Counted from the first letter of the stretch, positions 20,399-30,104 are shown. The stretch is DNA of 64,000 nucleotides from Acuticoccus sp965213555 (GCF_965213555.1 NZ_OZ243890.1:2790001-2854000), one strand, 5' to 3'. Made by a program: numbers and translations. The notes: generated from the letters alone by a model not told the origin.

Positions 20399-21601
20399 AT
20401 GGCCGAGTTCGTGGCGATGATGGCCATTCTTATGGCGGTCACCGCACTGTCGGTCGACATCATGCTCGTCGTCCTCCCCGACATCGCGGCGGACTTCGCG
20501 CTCGTCGAGGACAACACCCAGCAGTACGTCGTCATCGTCTACCTCGCGGCGTTCGCCAGCGGTCACATCCTCGCCGGCCCGCTGTCCGACCGCATCGGCC
20601 GCAGGCCGGTGATCCTCGCCGGTCTCGCGGTCCACGTCGTGGGCTCGGCGATCGCGATCGTCGCGAGTTCGTATGAGATGCTGCTCCTTGCTCGCGCGGT
20701 GCAGGGCTTCGGCAGTGCCGGCCCGCGCGTCGTTGCCGTCGCCGTCATCAGGGACCGCTTCGTGGGGCGCGCGATGAGCCGGGTGATGAGCTTCGTGATG
20801 ACCGTCTTCATCATGCTGCCCGTGGTGGCGCCGGCGCTCGGGAGCCTCATCGCCCAACTCGGCTCGTGGCAGCCGATCTTCATGTTCCTCTTAGGGTTTG
20901 CCGCGCTCACGCTGGTCTGGGTCGCGCTGCGCCTCGCTGAGACGAACCCGCGCCGTGGGCCGGACGTGCGGCCGGCTGTCCCCGTAGGAGCCGCGCTCGC
21001 CACCATCGTCGGCGAGCGTCAGTCGGTGGGCTACATGGTGGCGACCGGCTGCATGTTCGGCTGCGTGATGGGCTACGTCGCCTCCTCGCAGCAGCTCTTC
21101 GCGGACGTCTACGGCATCGTCGACTGGTTTCCGGCGGTGTTCGCGAGCGTCGCCGGAGCGATGGCCATGGCGAGCCTCGTCAGCGCGTGGCTGGTCGGCA
21201 GGCTCGGCATGCGTCGCCTGTCGCACGGCGCGGTGCTCGTCATGGTCCTGCTGACGGCCGGCGCCAACCTTGCGGTTCTCGCCGTGCCCGCGCTGCCCTT
21301 CAGCGCTCTCATCGGGTTCCTGGCGTTGATGTTCTTCTTCATCGGCGTCGTCCTGCCGAACTTCAACGCGCTTGCGATGGAGCCGCTTGGCGAGATCGCG
21401 GGGACCGGCTCGTCCTTCGTCGGCTTCGTGATGACCGGCCTCGGCGCCCTCCTCGGCGGGCTCGTCGGGCAGCTCTACGACGGCACGGTCCGCCCGCTCC
21501 TCCTTGGCTACTTCGTCTACGCGTGCGCAACGCTCGCAGTGATCGCGCTCACCGAACGCGGTCAGCTCCTCGGCAGCTCCAGGCAGGTCCCCGCCGAATG
21601 A
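20399..21601 (+). CDS. MFS transporter, Bcr/CflA-type drug resistance family
   Basis: A 400-residue major facilitator with twelve predicted hydrophobic segments. The N-terminal MAEFVAMMAILMAVTALSVD and the loop motif GPLSDRIGRRPVILAG (motif A) resemble the Bcr/CflA multidrug exporters. The motif C region is represented by LPVVAPALGSLIAQLGSW. The first in-frame ATG (20399) begins slightly inside the region conserved in relatives, so a short N-terminal loss or a rare start cannot be excluded. It follows the AbrB-type gene by 29 bp on the same strand. The exported compound is not predictable. Confidence 0.85.
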   Translation: MAEFVAMMAILMAVTALSVDIMLVVLPDIAADFALVEDNTQQYVVIVYLAAFASGHILAGPLSDRIGRRPVILAGLAVHVVGSAIAIVASSYEMLLLARAVQGFGSAGPRVVAVAVIRDRFVGRAMSRVMSFVMTVFIMLPVVAPALGSLIAQLGSWQPIFMFLLGFAALTLVWVALRLAETNPRRGPDVRPAVPVGAALATIVGERQSVGYMVATGCMFGCVMGYVASSQQLFADVYGIVDWFPAVFASVAGAMAMASLVSAWLVGRLGMRRLSHGAVLVMVLLTAGANLAVLAVPALPFSALIGFLALMFFFIGVVLPNFNALAMEPLGEIAGTGSSFVGFVMTGLGALLGGLVGQLYDGTVRPLLLGYFVYACATLAVIALTERGQLLGSSRQVPAE

Positions 21602-21675
21602 AAGTTTCAATCTAAGGATGTAGTTGCGCGGCTGACCTGTGCTAGCTTGTGAGCGAGCTAAGCACGGAGGGGCCG

Positions 21676-21840
21676 ATGTCCGTCGAGGCACGCAAGGCGG
21701 CGCTTGAGCGAAGGCACGCCGCCATCGAGGTTGAGCTTCAGTCGCTGTCGACACGACCAAGCCCCGACGCGGCGATGACGAGCCAGCTCAAGCGCGAGAA
21801 GCTGCGGCTGAAGGATGAGCTCGCCCGTCTGTCCGGCTGA
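21676..21840 (+). CDS. DUF465 family small protein (YdcH-like)
   Basis: A 54-residue helical protein with the DUF465 pattern: an N-terminal heptad-rich helix (ALERRHAAIEVELQSL), a proline-containing turn, and a C-terminal LKREKLRLKDELARL helix ending near residue 54. The family is abundant in alphaproteobacteria and its function is unknown. CGGAGGGG lies just upstream of the ATG at 21676. It is a monocistronic gene between two divergent functional groups. Confidence 0.85.
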   Translation: MSVEARKAALERRHAAIEVELQSLSTRPSPDAAMTSQLKREKLRLKDELARLSG

Positions 21841-21921
21841 CCCTCGCCCCGTTTGCGCGCGCGCGGCGTTGGTGGCATCGTCTGCCGATCGCGCCGCAGA
21901 AGCGCTGGCGAGGAGGGGGCG

Positions 21922-23817
21922 ATGCCGGGGAGCTACGACGCCACGATGGACGCGTGGCGATCGGACCCTGACGCGTTTTGGTTGAACGCGGCGCTGGCCA
22001 TCGACTGGGTGGAGCCGCCGCAGGTTGCGTTCGATCCGCACGCCGGTGCCTACGGCCGCTGGTTCCCCGACGCGGTGGGCAACACGTGCTGGAACGCGGT
22101 GGACCGCCACGTACCCACGCGCGGCGACCAGCCGGCCATCATCCACGCCTCGCCGCTCACCGGCACGACGGCGATTTGGACCTACGCCGAGCTCGCCGCC
22201 CGTGTCGGCGCGATGGCCGCCGTCCTCGCCGATTTCGGCCTGAGGAAGGGCGACCGGGCCATCGTCTACATGCCGATGATCCCCGACACGCTGGTCGCCA
22301 TGCTCGCCTGCGCCCGGCTCGGCGCGGTGCATTCCGTCGTGTTCGGCGGCTTTGCCGCCAAGGAGCTCGCCGCACGGCTCGACGACGCGGCGCCCTCCCT
22401 CATCATCGCGGCGTCGTGCGGCGTCGAGCCCTCGCGCGTCATCCCCTACGAGCCCCTCGTCAGCGCCGCCAAGGAGCTCGCCAAGGTCCGCCCGCCCGTG
22501 CTCTACCTGCAGCGGCCAGAGGCCGAGGCCGACCTTTCCGCCGCCGACAGCCACGACCTCGGACCGCTCTACGAGGCGGCCGTCGCCGAGGGCCGCACCG
22601 TCCCCTGCGAGCCGCTCGCCGGCACCGACCCGCTCTACATCCTCTACACGTCCGGCACGACGGGGCGGCCGAAGGGCGTGGTGCGCGACAACGCGGGCCA
22701 CATGGTCGCCCTCGCCTGGTCCATGGCGAACCTTTACGGCGTGTCTCCCGGCGAGGTGATGTTCACCGCGTCCGACGTCGGCTGGGTCGTTGGGCACTCC
22801 TACATCGTCTACGCACCCCTCCTCGTCGGCGCGACGACGGTGGTCTTCGAGGGCAAGCCCGTCGGCACGCCCGACGCCGCCGCGTTCTGGCGCGTGTGCG
22901 CCGAGCACAAGGTGGCGGCGCTGTTCACCGCGCCCACCGCGATCCGCGCGGTCAAGAAGGAGGACCCGGACGGCCGCCTCCCAGCCGAGCACGACCTGTC
23001 GAGCCTGCGCGCGCTGTTCCTCGCCGGCGAACGCGCGGACCCTGCGACCATCGCCTGGGCCGGCGACGCGCTCGGCGTACCGGTGATCGATCACTGGTGG
23101 CAGACCGAGACCGGCTGGTGCATCGTCGGCAACCCGCTCGGCCTCGACCTCATGCCGGTCAAGCCCGGCTCGCCGACCAAGCCGATGCCGGGCTACGACG
23201 TGGTCGTCCTGTCCGACGAGGGCGAGGAGGTCGCCGCTGGCACCATGGGCAATGTGGCGCTTCGCCTGCCCCTCCCGCCGGCCTGCCTGCCGACGCTGTG
23301 GCGCGACGACGATCGCTTCCACTCCGCCTACCTCGAGGCGTTTCCCGGGTGCTACAACACCTCGGATGCCGGCATGATCGACGAGGACGGCTACGTCTTC
23401 ATCCTCGCGCGCACCGACGACGTGATCAACGTCGCGGGGCATCGCCTGTCCACCGGCGTCATGGAGGACGTGCTGACCTCCCACCCCGCGGTCGTCGAGT
23501 GTGCCGTCGTCGGGGCGGAGGACCCCTTGAAGGGGCAGGCACCGGTCGGCTTCGTGGTGCTGCGGCCCGACGCCTCGTTTGAGGGACTCGAGGCCGAGCT
23601 CGTCGCGAGGGTCCGCGCGGAGGTGGGCCCGGTCGCTGCCTTCAAGCGCGTCGTGGCGGTGCCACGGCTGCCGAAGACGCGCTCCGGCAAGACGCTGCGG
23701 GCCACGATCAAGAAGATCGCCGACGGGGAGGAGTACGCGACGCCCCCCACGATCGACGATCCCGGCGCCTTGGGCGACATTGAGGATGCGCTCGCGGCAA
23801 TCGGGCGACCGGCGTGA
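21922..23817 (+). CDS. prpE: Propionyl-CoA synthetase-like acyl-CoA synthetase (PrpE family)
   Basis: A 631-residue AMP-forming acyl-CoA synthetase of the acetyl/propionyl-CoA synthetase group, which activates a short carboxylate with ATP and CoA. The N-terminal ACAS segment (NTCWNAVDRHV) and the P-loop-like YTSGTTGRPKGVV near residue 240 are present. The WWQTETGW adenylate-binding motif and the TRSGKTLR catalytic lysine near residue 586 are also present. Overall similarity to PrpE is stronger than to Acs. AGGAGGGG precedes the ATG. It overlaps the following SDR gene by GTGA, indicating an operon. Confidence 0.88.
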   Translation: MPGSYDATMDAWRSDPDAFWLNAALAIDWVEPPQVAFDPHAGAYGRWFPDAVGNTCWNAVDRHVPTRGDQPAIIHASPLTGTTAIWTYAELAARVGAMAAVLADFGLRKGDRAIVYMPMIPDTLVAMLACARLGAVHSVVFGGFAAKELAARLDDAAPSLIIAASCGVEPSRVIPYEPLVSAAKELAKVRPPVLYLQRPEAEADLSAADSHDLGPLYEAAVAEGRTVPCEPLAGTDPLYILYTSGTTGRPKGVVRDNAGHMVALAWSMANLYGVSPGEVMFTASDVGWVVGHSYIVYAPLLVGATTVVFEGKPVGTPDAAAFWRVCAEHKVAALFTAPTAIRAVKKEDPDGRLPAEHDLSSLRALFLAGERADPATIAWAGDALGVPVIDHWWQTETGWCIVGNPLGLDLMPVKPGSPTKPMPGYDVVVLSDEGEEVAAGTMGNVALRLPLPPACLPTLWRDDDRFHSAYLEAFPGCYNTSDAGMIDEDGYVFILARTDDVINVAGHRLSTGVMEDVLTSHPAVVECAVVGAEDPLKGQAPVGFVVLRPDASFEGLEAELVARVRAEVGPVAAFKRVVAVPRLPKTRSGKTLRATIKKIADGEEYATPPTIDDPGALGDIEDALAAIGRPA

Positions 23818-24599
23818 GGGGACTGAAGGACAAGGTCGCCATCGTCACCGGCGCCGCGCGGGGCATCGGTCGTGCCGTGGCCGAACGCCTCGTCCAGGAG
23901 GGCATGTGCGTCATGCTCGCCGACGTCGACACCCAGGAGGGCGTTCGCGCTGCCCGCGCCATGGGGCCGGAGGCGTGCGTGCGCTTCACCGAGTGCGACG
24001 TCGCCGAGAAGCTCGACGTGAGGAACCTCGTAGCGGCGACGCTCGACGCCTTCGGCGGCGTCCACGTCCTCGTGAACAACGCCGGCATCGTCGGCGGGGC
24101 GGAGTTCCTCGACCTCACCGAGGACGACTTCGACCGCGTCATGCGGGTCAACCTGAAGGGTGCGTTCCTGCTCTCCCAGACCGTGGCGCGCCACATGGTC
24201 GAGCGCGTGAAGGAGGGGGAGGCGCCGGGCACCATCGTCAACATGAGCTCGGTGAACGCGGTCTTCGCGCTGCCCGCGCAGGTGCCCTACTCGATCTCCA
24301 AGGCGGGCGTGTCCCAGCTCACCCGCGTCGCAGCGCTCGCCCTGGCGCCCCACGGCATCCGCGTCAACGCAGTGGGTCCGGGGTCCATCGACACGCAGAT
24401 GCTCGCGAGCGTTAACCGCGATCCTGCCGCCAAGCGCGCGGTCCTGTCGCGCACCCCCATCGGCCGCGTCGGACAGCCGGCGGAGGTCGCCGCCATCGTC
24501 GCCTTCCTCGCCTCGGACGAGGCGAGCTACATGACCGGCCAGACGGTCTACGCAGACGGCGGGCGCCTGCCGCTGAACTACGTCGTCCCGGTGGACTGA
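23814..24599 (+). CDS. SDR family oxidoreductase
   Basis: A 261-residue classical short-chain dehydrogenase/reductase. The dinucleotide motif TGAARGIGRAVAE is at residues 12-24, NNAG follows in the middle, and the catalytic YSISK lies near residue 158 after the Ser-containing MSSVNAVFA. The C-terminal MTGQTVYADGG completes the fold. The GTG start lies inside the upstream synthetase stop (GTGA), so translation is coupled. Substrate could be a 3-hydroxyacyl-CoA or another alcohol; the pairing with an acyl-CoA synthetase favours acyl metabolism, but this is inference. Confidence 0.88.
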   Translation: MRGLKDKVAIVTGAARGIGRAVAERLVQEGMCVMLADVDTQEGVRAARAMGPEACVRFTECDVAEKLDVRNLVAATLDAFGGVHVLVNNAGIVGGAEFLDLTEDDFDRVMRVNLKGAFLLSQTVARHMVERVKEGEAPGTIVNMSSVNAVFALPAQVPYSISKAGVSQLTRVAALALAPHGIRVNAVGPGSIDTQMLASVNRDPAAKRAVLSRTPIGRVGQPAEVAAIVAFLASDEASYMTGQTVYADGGRLPLNYVVPVD

Positions 24600-24616
24600 C
24601 GTGCTCCGCGTCCCGT

Positions 24617-25159
24617 TCACTGGGGCCGCGGAGCGCCGGGGACGACCCTGTTGCCGCGATCGTGCGTCGGGACGAAGGTGAAGTCCGTGATGACCCAGCC
24701 CGCGTCGGAGCGCTCGACCTCGTAGTCGTACTGTCCCCAAACCTCCCACAACGCCCCGCCCGGCAGGCCGTCGAGCCGGTTCCAGGCGTAGGCGGAGGAG
24801 GTCAAGCGTGCCTGGTTGGCCCCCTCGAAGGCCACGATGTGGTTGCCACGCAGGTGGAAGCTCGTCTTCTCCTCGAAGAGGTTCGTCTCCCACATCCCGA
24901 TCAGCTCGTCCGACGGCATGCGTCCCGTCGGACCGCCCGCGGCGGACAGGTCGACCTCGATGGTCGGCGCGAAGGCGGCCCTTGCCGCGTCCCAGTCCTT
25001 ACGGTCGACCGCGGCGTCGAGCCGGTCGGCGAGCGCGATGATGGCACGCTCGTCGAGGAGCCGCTCGATCGTCCCCTCCCGTGCCAGCGCGACGGGGTGC
25101 GGGGCGGATGCAGCGAGGCCCATGAGGACGAGCAGACGAACGCAGGCAGTCGACGTCAT
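24617..25159 (-). CDS. Secreted SnoaL/NTF2-like domain protein
   Basis: A 180-residue protein with a short N-terminal signal (hydrophobic VRLLVLMGLAASAPHPVALA) followed by a SnoaL-like NTF2 fold. Recognisable elements are the first helix LLDERAIIALADRLDAAVDR, a FHLRGNHIV strand and the terminal WVITDFTFVPTHDRGN. Relatives include polyketide cyclases, dehydratase-like proteins and many uncharacterised exported proteins, so no activity is assigned. It converges on the SDR gene with 17 bp between the stops and is divergent from the ZIP-like transporter. Confidence 0.75.
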   Translation of the reverse strand: MTSTACVRLLVLMGLAASAPHPVALAREGTIERLLDERAIIALADRLDAAVDRKDWDAARAAFAPTIEVDLSAAGGPTGRMPSDELIGMWETNLFEEKTSFHLRGNHIVAFEGANQARLTSSAYAWNRLDGLPGGALWEVWGQYDYEVERSDAGWVITDFTFVPTHDRGNRVVPGAPRPQ

Positions 25160-25274
25160 TGGGATGCTTTCGTAACCTTCAGTCCGCGGCGCTGCGGACA
25201 TCGCGTTGCGGGAGTGCCATAAGAAACCGTCTCGGCGCCCGCAATGCAACGGCGCGAGCGGTGGGGGGATCCAC

Positions 25275-26060
25275 TTGCAGACCGCGCTTCTCCTTGGCCT
25301 CCTTGCCTCGTCTGCGTTCCCGCTCGGGGTCTTGATCGGGCTTACCGTCAGCATACCGAAGCGCGTGCTTGCCTCGATCATCGCCTTCGGCGCCGGCGTG
25401 CTGCTCGTCGCCCTCACCGGCGAGCTGATGACCGAGGCAGTAGAGAATGGCTACGTCGCCGTCGCCGTCGCCGGCCTCCTCGCGGGCTCGCTCGTCTACG
25501 TCGTCATCGATCAGGTGCTGGAGCGGGCCGCCGCTGCCTCGCCACGGCGGGAGGGGCGGACGGCCGAGGACGTCAAGGAGGGGGCCGCCGCCATCCCGGA
25601 GACGGAGGCGCAGGCCACGATCTCAGGCACCGCGGTCCTCGTCGGCACCGTACTCGACGGCGTGCCGGAGAACGCCGCCATCGGCATCGGGCTCGCCGCC
25701 GAGAGCGGCCCTGGACTTGGCTACGTCCTCCTCGGCGCGGTGTTCCTGTCCAACCTCCCGGGCACCATCGCCTCCACCATCGGCATGCGCCAGGAGGGCC
25801 GCTCGCCGCGCGCCATCGCGCTGGCCTGGGGCCTCGTCGCGGTCGCCTGCACCGCCTCGTGCGTCGCCGGCTACGCGCTCCTGTCGGGCCTGCCGCTCAG
25901 CGCCCAGGCGTTCGTGCTCGCGCTCGCGGCGGGCGGCATCCTCGCCATGCTCGCCGACACGATGTTCCCCGAGGCGTTCGCCAACGGCGGACCGTGGGTC
26001 GCGCTCGCTGCCACCGTCGGCTTCGCCGCAGCGTTCGTGCTCGCTGAGCTCGCGCACTGA
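25275..26060 (+). CDS. ZIP family-like metal transporter
   Basis: A 261-residue membrane protein related to ZIP divalent-metal permeases. It has about eight hydrophobic segments, a charged cytoplasmic loop (about residues 95-125) and the family motif in variant form, LDGVPENAAIGIGLA, with SNLPGTIAST following. Canonical ZIP histidines are largely absent, so the cargo may differ from zinc. I favour the TTG at 25275 (GGGGGGAT ribosome-binding site); the frame is open further upstream to a GTG near 25206. Confidence 0.72.
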   Translation: MQTALLLGLLASSAFPLGVLIGLTVSIPKRVLASIIAFGAGVLLVALTGELMTEAVENGYVAVAVAGLLAGSLVYVVIDQVLERAAAASPRREGRTAEDVKEGAAAIPETEAQATISGTAVLVGTVLDGVPENAAIGIGLAAESGPGLGYVLLGAVFLSNLPGTIASTIGMRQEGRSPRAIALAWGLVAVACTASCVAGYALLSGLPLSAQAFVLALAAGGILAMLADTMFPEAFANGGPWVALAATVGFAAAFVLAELAH

Positions 26061-26152
26061 CGCCGCGCCGATCTTTCGGCGGCGCCCTTGATCCGGCGCG
26101 CGCAGCACCAACCTGCGACCTGATGGCACCTCGGCGAGAAATGGGGCACGCG

Positions 26153-27322
26153 ATGACCGCAGCGATGGTGGGGTGGGCGCACACGCCCTTCGGCAAGCTC
26201 GCCGACGAGACGGTGGAGAGCCTCGTGGCCCGGGTCGCCAACGAGGCGATGGAGGACGCCGGCATCGGGCCCGACGAGGTGGACGAGATCGTGCTCGGCC
26301 ACTTCAACGCCGGCTTCTCGCGCCAGGACTTCACCGCCGCGCTCGTCCTCCAGGCCGACGACCGCCTGCGCTTCAAGCCGGCGACGCGGGTGGAGAACGC
26401 CTGCGCCACCGGCTCCGGTGCGATCCAGCAGGGGCTGAAGTCCATCGCCGCGCGCCACGCGCGCACCGTCCTCGTCGTCGGCGTCGAGCAGATGACGACG
26501 ACGAAGGGGCCGCAGGTGGGCGAGAACCTCCTGCGCGCGTCCTACGTCGCCGAGGAGGCGGACATCCCCGCAGGCTTCGCCGGCGTGTTCGGCCAGATCG
26601 CGGGCAGCTACTTCCAGCGCCACGGCGACCAGTCCGATGCGCTCGCCAAGATCGCTGCGAAGAACCACAGGAACGGCGTCAAGAACCCCTACGCGCAGAT
26701 GCGCAAGGACCTCGGCTACGAGTTCTGCCGCACCGAGTCCGACAAGAACCCCATCGTCGCCGGCCCGCTCAAGCGGACCGACTGCTCGCTGGTCTCCGAC
26801 GGCGCGGCCGCCGTGGTGCTCACCGACATCGAGACCGCGATGGGCATGCGTAAGGCGGTGGCGTTCCGCGCCACCTCCCACGTGCAGGACTTCCTGCCCA
26901 TGTCGAAGCGCGACATCATCCGCTTCGAGGGCTGCGGCGAGGCCTGGCGCCGGGCGCTCGACAAGGCGAAGCTGACCCTCGACGACCTCTCGTTCGTGGA
27001 GACGCACGACTGCTTCACCATCGCCGAGCTCCTCGAGTACGAGGCGATGGGGCTGACCGGCGAGGGTGAGGGCGCCCGCGCCATCGAGGAGGGCTGGACC
27101 GAGCCGGACGGCAAGCTGCCGATCAACGTGTCGGGCGGGTTGAAGGCGAAGGGGCACCCCGTCGGTGCGACCGGCGTCTCCATGCACGTCATCAGCGCCA
27201 TGCAGCTCGCCGGCGAGGCGGGGGACATGCAGCTGAATGGTCCCGAGCTCGCCGGGATCTACAACATGGGCGGTGCCGCGGTCGCCAACTACGTGTCGAT
27301 CCTTCAGCCGCTGAGGGCCTGA
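26153..27322 (+). CDS. Thiolase family protein (acetyl-CoA acetyltransferase-like)
   Basis: A 389-residue thiolase-fold enzyme of the SCP-x/acetyl-CoA acetyltransferase-like group, acting in acyl-CoA cleavage or condensation. The nucleophilic cysteine lies in VENACATGSGAIQQG near residue 84, and the C-terminal motifs are ETHDCFTIAE and GGLKAKGHPVGATG. It has HDCFT rather than the NEAF of classical thiolases, which is typical of the SCP-x-like subfamily. The ATG at 26153 begins close to the conserved VGWAHTPFGKL; an in-frame ATG at 26123 is possible. It lies downstream of acyl-CoA synthetase and SDR genes, but not in one operon with them. Confidence 0.87.
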   Translation: MTAAMVGWAHTPFGKLADETVESLVARVANEAMEDAGIGPDEVDEIVLGHFNAGFSRQDFTAALVLQADDRLRFKPATRVENACATGSGAIQQGLKSIAARHARTVLVVGVEQMTTTKGPQVGENLLRASYVAEEADIPAGFAGVFGQIAGSYFQRHGDQSDALAKIAAKNHRNGVKNPYAQMRKDLGYEFCRTESDKNPIVAGPLKRTDCSLVSDGAAAVVLTDIETAMGMRKAVAFRATSHVQDFLPMSKRDIIRFEGCGEAWRRALDKAKLTLDDLSFVETHDCFTIAELLEYEAMGLTGEGEGARAIEEGWTEPDGKLPINVSGGLKAKGHPVGATGVSMHVISAMQLAGEAGDMQLNGPELAGIYNMGGAAVANYVSILQPLRA

Positions 27323-27404
27323 ACCTTCAGCGCGCATTCAGCCGGCGGGGCGCACCGCTCCGCTGGTTGGATCCGTGCCGTCGTCCCGTGCCGCGGAGGT
27401 TCGC

Positions 27405-28790
27405 ATGCGCTCACCCGACCTCATCGCAGCGACGCGCTTCGGCCTCGGACCGAAGGCCGGCGAGCTCGAGCGCGCGCGGCCGGACCCCGTCGCCTACGTG
27501 GCGCGCCAGCTCGACGACGCGGCGGCGGCGACGATCACCGGCCTGCCCACCACGGCCGACGTGCGCGAGGTTTTCATCGACAAGCAGCGCGCCTACCGCG
27601 AGGCGCGGCGCGCGAGCCGTCGCGCCTCGGACGAGGAGCGCGAGGAGCTCGAGGCTGAGCGCCTGCGGCTGAACCGCGCGCGCCGTGACCTCGGCCGAAG
27701 GATGGAGCTCGCCGAGGTCGCCGCGCGTTACCGGCGCGGGGTGACTACGGACGCGCCGTTCGTCGAGCGGCTGGTGCTGTTCTGGTCGAACCACCTCGCC
27801 ATCGAGCGCTTCCGGCTGCACATGCGCTTCCTCGCCGGGCCCTACGAGCGCGAGGCGATCCGCCCGCACGTCTTGGGCGACTTCGGCGCCATGCTGCGCG
27901 CGGCGATCCCCCATCCTGCGATGCTGATCTACCTCGACAACGCGCGCTCGGTGGGTCCGAACAGCCGCGTCGGGCGGCGTCGGGGAGCCGGCGAGGTCAA
28001 CGAGAACCTCGCCCGCGAGGTGCTCGAGCTCCACACCCTGGGCGCCGGGGGCGGCTACACCCAGGACGACGTGGAGGCGCTGGCCCTCGTCCTCACCGGC
28101 TGGAGCGGCGGCTTCCACGTCCGTCGGCGCAACCCGGTGTTCGACCGGCGGCGGCACGACTTCGGCGCCCGCACGATCCTCGGCAAGACCTACCGCGAGA
28201 CGGGCGAGGGCCAGCTCGCGGCGGTGCTCACGGACCTGGCGCTTCACCCCTCCACCGCGACGCACCTTGCGACCAAGCTCGCCCGTCACGTCACCGGCGA
28301 CGATGCGTCCGACGCGCTGATCGGCGCCATGCGTGACGCCTACATCGCCGGCGGGGCCGACCTCGGCGCGATGACCCGTGCGCTGGTGCGCCACCCCGAG
28401 GCGTGGCGTGACGCACCCGAGAAGATGGTGCCGCCCTACGACTACGTGGTGGCCGGCGGGCGCGCGCTGGACCTGCCGGAGCTGCCGCCGCAGTTCGTCG
28501 TCGAGGGGGTCTCTGAGCTCGGACAGCCGTTGTGGAAGCCGCCTTCGCCTGCGGGCTGGCCGGACGCCGACGCCGCGTTCATGGGCGGCGACAGCCTGCT
28601 CGAGCGCGTCGACTACACGCGCGAGTTCGCCCAGGTCCACGGCGGCGGGGCCGGCGACGTCCGCGTCATCGCCCGCGCCCTGTTCGGCGACGACCTCGAC
28701 CCCTTCGTCGCCGAGGCCATCGACCGTGCCGAGGACCAGCGTCAGGCGTTGGTCCTCCTCCTGATGAGCCCGCCATTCCAACGCAGGTAG
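27405..28790 (+). CDS. DUF1800 domain-containing protein
   Basis: A 461-residue protein of the DUF1800 family, almost always encoded beside a DUF1501 protein, as here (the next start is 4 bp downstream). Conserved blocks include an N-terminal RFGLGPK segment, FWSNHLAIERFRLHMRFLAG, the block around NENLAREVLELHTLGAGG, and GWSGGF. An Arg/Glu-rich helix (about residues 65-110) looks like a coiled coil. The family has no established biochemical role; links to extracellular or Tat-dependent processes have been suggested. GCGGAGG precedes the chosen ATG. Confidence 0.88.
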   Translation: MRSPDLIAATRFGLGPKAGELERARPDPVAYVARQLDDAAAATITGLPTTADVREVFIDKQRAYREARRASRRASDEEREELEAERLRLNRARRDLGRRMELAEVAARYRRGVTTDAPFVERLVLFWSNHLAIERFRLHMRFLAGPYEREAIRPHVLGDFGAMLRAAIPHPAMLIYLDNARSVGPNSRVGRRRGAGEVNENLAREVLELHTLGAGGGYTQDDVEALALVLTGWSGGFHVRRRNPVFDRRRHDFGARTILGKTYRETGEGQLAAVLTDLALHPSTATHLATKLARHVTGDDASDALIGAMRDAYIAGGADLGAMTRALVRHPEAWRDAPEKMVPPYDYVVAGGRALDLPELPPQFVVEGVSELGQPLWKPPSPAGWPDADAAFMGGDSLLERVDYTREFAQVHGGGAGDVRVIARALFGDDLDPFVAEAIDRAEDQRQALVLLLMSPPFQRR

Positions 28791-28794
28791 CGCC

Positions 28795-30036
28795 GTGTTC
28801 GATCACCCGTCCCGTCGTGCCGTCCTCCGGGGCGGCGTCGCCTTCACCGCCTGGGCGACGATCCCGCGCCTCGCGCTCGCCGCCGGCGCCCCCGACCCGC
28901 GGTTCGTCGCGATCATCCTGCGCGGCGGCATGGACGGGCTCGGCGTGGTGGCGCCCGTCGGCGACCCCGCCTACGAGGCGGTGCGGGACGAGTTCTCCAT
29001 GCCGCTGGAGGGGCCTGACGCTGCCGTGCCCCTCGACGGCTTCTTCGCGCTCAACCGGCGCATGGAGACCGTCGCCGAGCTCTACCGCCGCGGCGAGGCG
29101 CTGTTCGTCCACGCCTGCCACACCGCCTATCGCGAGCGCTCGCACTTCGAGGCGCAGGACGTGCTGGAAAACGGCACGGCGTCCGAGGCGCACCACCGCG
29201 ACGGCTGGCTCGGGCGCGCGCTCTCGCTCCTGCCGGCGGACGACCGCGTGGGCCGGCACGGCGCCTTCGCCGCGGCGACCTCGACGCCGCTCCTCATGCG
29301 CGGCGCGCGCGACGTCATCAACTGGCTGCCCGCCGGGTTCGACGCAGCCTCCCACGACACGCGCGCGCGCCTCCTGTCCATGTACGAGCACACCGACCCG
29401 GCCCTCGCCAAGGCGCTCGGGGAGGGCATCGCCATGGAGGCGGTGACGGGCACCGAGGTGGAGATGGCGTCCGCCGTGGAGGACGTCATGATGGGGATGG
29501 AGGTGCGCCGCCGCCAGCGCGACGTGGTCGTCGCCGCCACCGCGGCAGGCCGCGCGATGGCGCAGGAGGATGGCCCCCGCGTCGGGTTCGTCGACATGTC
29601 GGGATTCGACACGCACCGGCGCCAGAGCGTCGTCGAGGGCCGCATCGGCGACACGCTGCACACACTCGATGTGGCGATCGCCGCGCTGCGCACCGCGCTC
29701 GGCCCGGCGTGGCAGAGCACCGTGGTCGCGGTGATGACCGAGTTCGGCCGAACCGTGCGCATGAACGGCTCGGACGGGACGGACCACGGCACCGCGACCG
29801 TCGCGATGCTCCTCGGCGGTGCGGTGCGCGGCGGTCGTGTGATCGCCGACTGGCCGGGCCTCACGCCGGCGGCCCTGCACGAGGGCAGGGACCTCAAGCC
29901 GACCACGGACCTGCGCGCCGTCCTGAAGGGGGTCCTCGCCGATCACCTCGGCATGGGACGCGCGGCGCTCGGCGAGACGGTGTTCCCGGAAACCGCCGGC
30001 CTTGCCCCACTCGCCGGCCTCCTGCGGACGGGCTGA
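28795..30036 (+). CDS. DUF1501 domain-containing protein, Tat signal
   Basis: A 413-residue DUF1501 protein with an N-terminal twin-arginine motif (HPSRRAVLRGGVAF) and a cleavable hydrophobic stretch ending ALAAGA, so it is probably periplasmic. The family belongs to the alkaline-phosphatase/sulfatase-like superfamily. Conserved pieces are VAIILRGGMDGL, HACHTAYRERSHFEAQDVLE, FVDMSGFDTH and VAVMTEFGRTVRMNGSDGTD with an adjacent DHG. The start is a GTG 4 bp after the DUF1800 stop, so the two form an operon and may act together outside the cytoplasm. Confidence 0.88.
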   Translation: MFDHPSRRAVLRGGVAFTAWATIPRLALAAGAPDPRFVAIILRGGMDGLGVVAPVGDPAYEAVRDEFSMPLEGPDAAVPLDGFFALNRRMETVAELYRRGEALFVHACHTAYRERSHFEAQDVLENGTASEAHHRDGWLGRALSLLPADDRVGRHGAFAAATSTPLLMRGARDVINWLPAGFDAASHDTRARLLSMYEHTDPALAKALGEGIAMEAVTGTEVEMASAVEDVMMGMEVRRRQRDVVVAATAAGRAMAQEDGPRVGFVDMSGFDTHRRQSVVEGRIGDTLHTLDVAIAALRTALGPAWQSTVVAVMTEFGRTVRMNGSDGTDHGTATVAMLLGGAVRGGRVIADWPGLTPAALHEGRDLKPTTDLRAVLKGVLADHLGMGRAALGETVFPETAGLAPLAGLLRTG

Positions 30037-30104
30037 GCGCCGACCGCGGCGCCGCGCCGCGCCCCGCCCGGGAACTGGGACGCCGCCGTGCCGGTTTGGC
30101 GGCC

